Positions 60,094 through 64,000 of a DNA stretch of 64,000 nucleotides are shown here, piece by piece. The translations under genes and the position numbers were made by a program. This stretch comes from Marisa cornuarietis. Its lineage: Eukaryota; Mollusca; Gastropoda; Architaenioglossa; Ampullariidae. Below the pieces are notes generated by a model. It saw nothing but the letters and a program-made list of their open reading frames with translations, was not told where the DNA came from and did no database searches. The DNA is taken from positions 1,426,001 to 1,490,000 of the forward strand of contig SMMW01000619.1 in the NCBI GenBank assembly GCA_004794655.1, given 5' to 3'. Within the stretch, counting starts at the first letter, position 1. Every line of letters starts with the position of its first letter.

Positions 60094-63000
60094 TTGCTAA
60101 TATTCCAGCGACAGTTTCTATTTTCCGTAAAATGTATGTCTTAGCAGTCAGTATGTCTGGCTAACCTCAGACATCCGCCCTCCATTCTCCAAGACCGCGC
60201 ATCCAGATAAGCCCTCCCTACGATCGATAGATGTAATCAATCAAACTCCGCAGTTCTCATGTTTGTCTATTCATCTCCATCAAGACGAGTGGAGGTTTTG
60301 CTGAAACGTATCCAGGTAGCTAATTTTTGTTAACTAAGGCAGGTGAGCAGACAGGATTGGACACATGTTTATAAACCAACTTGAAAGTGAACAAAAAGTG
60401 AAAGAAAGCCTGAAATAGGTAATCTTTGATAACGGATAAAGATAGTAAGGAATGAAAGAAAAAAAAGCAAAATGGTAATGAGATCAAGGAAAAGGCAGAA
60501 CAAGATGGTAGAGGAAGAAAGCCTCAGTGCATCTAACAAACTGGTCAAAAAGCCTCTTTAGTTTGAAGTTCGTTTGGGCGGGTTTATCTACTTTGCCATT
60601 GCAGGTCATTTACTGCAATCTAGCTCAGTGAATAAAGCAGCAGTGGTTGGGTGGTGGGGTGGGGGGTCATTCAAAAAAAAAATCCCAACTCAACAGCAAT
60701 CTCTGAGGACGAGGGAGCGTCCTGTTCACAAAGAGGGAGAAGGAGAGACCAAGAGAGAAAGAGAGAGAGAAAGATGGAAAATGGCAGTTAGAAGCATTCA
60801 GTCACAGAATTGTGTCGAAGTATGTTTTGTGGAACTCGTTTCCCGCGTAAAGATCTGCCTGCATGTACGGGTGCAGATGACTTAGTGCAGATGTTGATGC
60901 AGACGGTTCCATGAAGGCGCGGATGTAGAGGGTCGTGCGCAGTCTGTAAAACACGCGCACTGTGTATGGTGCATGGCGGCTGGCAGCTCGAGCCACACAC
61001 CACGTGTTTGCCACGTCATCACGACCCGTGACTGCCAGCGGTACGTGCGCGCAACTCCATCCATGTCCTGCGGTCCCAGTCAGTTGCAGCCGAGCTCAGG
61101 CGGCTGAGGAGTGGGCGGGATACTAGTGTGTTTTCTACAATATTCGAAATCGTTGAACAATTATCTGTTTTCACGATCTCGCTTGATGCCATGATTGCAC
61201 CTCGTCAAATGACAGGGTGGAGTCTGACACAGGGTGGAATCTGACACAGGGTGGAATCTGAATTATTTCAAATAACTCAGCACAGAAGGGTGAGCTGAAA
61301 CAAATCACAATATTGAGAGGACAAAGACATCGATACTCGAATAAAATACTGCTGCCGCTCAAGCTTTAACTACTTTATTACCATCACTAGAAGTACAATT
61401 TACACTAAAAGTACAGCAGGTGATCGTGTATTATGGTGAAAACAGTAGAAGATATGGCAGTGGTATAACTAGGCATTGGCTATATCGCTGTTGGTGTTGA
61501 AACCAGTGGTTAGCGATAAGAGTGAAAGTTTGTCTGGCATCCAGCAAGCTGTCACATCCTCGTCAAACAATCTGGCTATAGTTGGAATATTTTCACCACA
61601 TCAAACTCAAACTTTATTGGAGAGCGAACACGCGGTATATGAGAGGCAATCCACTCCTTGATGTTCATCAGACACTACTTCCGGTGCCCAACTCGCCGTC
61701 GACCTCTCGCATGGGTGTCCGGTGGAATGTTCTAGACACATGATCTACCCAGACAAGAACTCGGCTTTCTTCTTTCATCAGTAATATTCTGACTGACTCA
61801 CTAACAAGACGACCATACACCCTACATAATCCTTGCTCTTATGTTTCACGGGGATATTTTGTTCCGTTGTCTCATGCACTTGGTCTTTGGATACCTTCAG
61901 TATCTCGTCAGCTGCAGGTTGGCCAGGTCTTTGAAGTATTTATTCCGTCGATTTAGTACCTGTAATTCTCTTGGATAACAGGGTTTATGTTGTCCTGTCT
62001 TGGTGAGGGTTTTAGCAGTAGGCAGGATGACTTGCTGTCACCTATTGCCATTTCCTCTTCTATACTGCGACATGTCTTCTTCACTCAGTTTTGTTCCACC
62101 ACCTTCATCATGCTCATCTTGCTGTTTACTATTACTTATGTATCTCCTGCTATGGCAACCTAATGTCTGCTTATCATCAGAAACACCATCACTGAAAATG
62201 TGATCCTCTCGGGCAAGGCCAGAATTCCGCTTTTCCCGTCCCCGTCAAACAATATTGATGCTCGAGAAATGATAAAAAATTTATTCAGGTAAGTGCTAAA
62301 TGGACGACAGCAGTTAATGTCTTCTTCGTTTGCCAGACTGGATTATTTTGCTATTGGTTACTCGTTGTAATGATGGTGAGAAATAAAAAAACATTTAAAA
62401 GTTTGATGCAATTTGTTTCCATAAGTTCTATGTTTAAAAAGAAACTGTGGTCAGTATGAGGGCATGAATCAACAAGCAAAGAGACAAAAGATGAAAGTTC
62501 AAGGATGAAATCAAATGAAACATTTTGGATGAGTGCGGGTGTCCTGTGGTATGTCTGGATGCTGTTGGCCATGTTCTCAAGCTCTACGCTTCATCTTGTC
62601 CACACAATGGTCCACAGACAATGCTGCAGTTTGTTAGGAAAACAGAGGACAGCAAAACATGCACTTAGAGATATTGTGTACTGCAGGCTAAAAGGTTTTC
62701 ATAATTTGCATTGAACTGGATAGAGCTTCTCACTTTCGTTCGTATGTCGCCTAAGACAGCATTGACCATATTAACCTTTTCAGCGAAAGGAAAAAGGCAA
62801 ATGTTTAGTGAACCACAAAGCAATGCGGCCCACCGAGAACATTGGGAATATTTGTATGTGGGTAAGAAATAAATATCTTTAGTTGACACTACATTTCGGC
62901 TTGCAAACCTTTTGCGATGTCCATGGGGAGAAAACCACAAATATCATGGAGACAAACTGCTGGTGTTCGTGCTGGGTGCGTGCAGATACACGTGTATGTG

Positions 63001-63430
63001 CGCATAAGTTTCCCAGTGACTTCTTGGTGTCGAGTATGATTTATGTTTCTTCTACACCTCATTTATCACAAGACTTTTTATGCTCCTCTTTCCAAATCTT
63101 ACAAACCAAAAACCATTTATTCAGTGATGTCAGAAGTGTATCACTAGGTAGCTAAGGCCATAGAGAATGAGCTGTAATTTTCTCTTGTTTTGCTGAGATC
63201 GAGTTTTGAATTCTTATTTCGCTGGGATTAATTTTTGTTGTTCTTGTTTTGCTGGTCTAAAATACAGAGAGAAAGCAGTGTTTTGAAAGGAGAAAACAGG
63301 TGAACAATGGCGACACTTTGATAGTCACACCAGTTGGCACGTGTGGGGGACAGCGCAGCAGGCGGATGTGGGAGGAGAGGACTGGTCTGTGGTGCACTGT
63401 GCTCACAAGTCGCTCCCTTTAGCTGGCGAT
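59300..63430. other. Gene-poor stretch
   Basis: CA run at 60062-60093, a 17-bp triplicate ACAGGGTGGAATCTGAC at 61212-61262, and a CpG-rich patch at 60860-61110 with overlapping reverse frames. A hydrophobic + frame at 62085-62203 (SCCLLLLMYLLLW) lacks splice context. No gene is supported. Confidence 0.4.
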
Positions 63431-63454
63431 TGGTCTTTGGTTGAGCCGTCCCTC

Positions 63455-63850
63455 CCTGCTCATTGTGCACGTCCCTCCCTGCTCATTGCGCACATCCATT
63501 GTGTACGTCCCCTCCCTGCTCATTGCACACGTCCACTGTGCACGTCCCTCCTGCTCTTTGCGCACGTCCCTCCCTGCCCATCGCGCACGTTTCCACTGCT
63601 CATTGCTCACGTTTCCACTGCTCATTGCGCACGTTTCCACTGCTCATTGCGCACGTCCTCTCTCGTCCATTGCGCACGTCCGTCCTGGTCATCGCGCACG
63701 TCCTCCCTGCTCATTACCCACGTCACTCCATGCTCATTGCGCACGTTCGCCCTGCTCATTGTGCACGTCTCTCCCTGCTCATTGTGCACGTCCTCTCCTG
63801 CTCATTGCGCATGACCTCCTGTTCATCGCGCACGTCCTCCCTGGTCATTG
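63455..63850. repeat. ~17-27-bp minisatellite
   Basis: About 20 copies of a CTGCTCATTGCGCACGT core with variable CCTCC/TTCCA spacers. Two + strand frames stay open for 140-157 codons across it (LLIAHV / AHCARP repeats) because of the repeat. There is no start context or domain. Confidence 0.9.
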
Positions 63851-64000
63851 CCCACCTGATTACAGCTAATGGATGGGCGGTCAAGGTTTTGTCGTGGCGA
63901 CAACAGCGCATGCGTGGGAAACGAGCCGCTTGTTTGCTGGCCCGTCTCGCGGAGACTTATGGCTGGCTGAGCAAATGTCGTGGGTGCTCAAGACACTGGC

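Noticed and set aside
63341..63869. 157- and 142-codon Cys/His-rich frames
   Set aside because: Arise from the GCGCACGT minisatellite; two frames equally open.
1..64000. CRISPR arrays, prokaryotic operons, true tRNA or rRNA genes
   Set aside because: None seen. The tandem repeats have no spacers, and tRNA-like boxes occur only in SINEs without a cloverleaf.

Overview
This window looks like a piece of an intron-rich animal genome, not a microbial one. Genes are split by GT-AG introns, long stretches carry no convincing ORF, and dinucleotide to tetranucleotide microsatellites, minisatellites, one ~1.5 kb satellite array, tRNA-derived SINEs and decayed non-LTR retrotransposon pieces are everywhere. 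The repeat style and gene content would fit a mollusc, perhaps a gastropod. That is an inference; nothing in the window fixes the species.

Two genes are well supported. (1) On the + strand at 3059-7055, four exons encode a 131-residue single-pass protein of the Shisa/VOPP1/WBP1-like superfamily: a short signal peptide, a compact domain with a C...C..CC..CC pattern, one transmembrane helix, an Arg-rich stop-transfer and a Pro/Tyr tail. A ~390 bp inverted-repeat transposon sits in intron 1. (2) On the - strand from 19046 down to 10256, at least nine exons chain in phase into a type I membrane protein of about 765-780 residues that I do not recognise. It has a signal peptide, a Cys-containing ectodomain, a Met/Gly-rich stretch, a ~130-residue Thr/Ser/Pro mucin-like stalk, a TM helix and a ~335-residue tail with about eight tyrosines in SH2-docking contexts (YxxM, YxN, YxxP, YxxL). 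This gene is the best candidate for something undescribed. One splice join (12015 to 11260) does not fit in phase, and a microexon running into a CA/TG microsatellite may be the missing piece.

Layout: 1-3 kb is repeat-rich, with a frameshifted coding-like relic and a LINE-type 3' tail. 3-8.1 kb holds the Shisa-like gene and its AT-rich 3' UTR. 8.7-9.2 kb holds LINE fragments. 10.2-19.1 kb holds the receptor-like gene, with several repeat arrays in its introns. 19.4-37 kb is mostly non-coding, with a 24-bp minisatellite (20.7-21.2 kb), a SINE (22.1 kb), a 34-bp satellite (27.8-29.3 kb) and isolated exon-like ORFs. 37.9-47.9 kb may hold a + strand secreted or membrane gene seen as three unlinked exons, with a LINE fragment (40.5-41.3 kb) between them. 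49.5-50.5 kb is a longer LINE fragment. 52.4-53.0 kb is a 23-bp minisatellite. 55-64 kb has a CR1/L2-like LINE end, CpG-rich patches and a terminal minisatellite (63.4-63.9 kb).

The two good genes are convergent: the + strand gene ends near 8.1 kb and the - strand gene near 9.8 kb. Both encode membrane proteins that look like adaptors or receptors, but nothing in the sequence shows that they work together. Everything called an exon after 19.1 kb is weak, because open frames of 60-100 codons are expected by chance in 64 kb.
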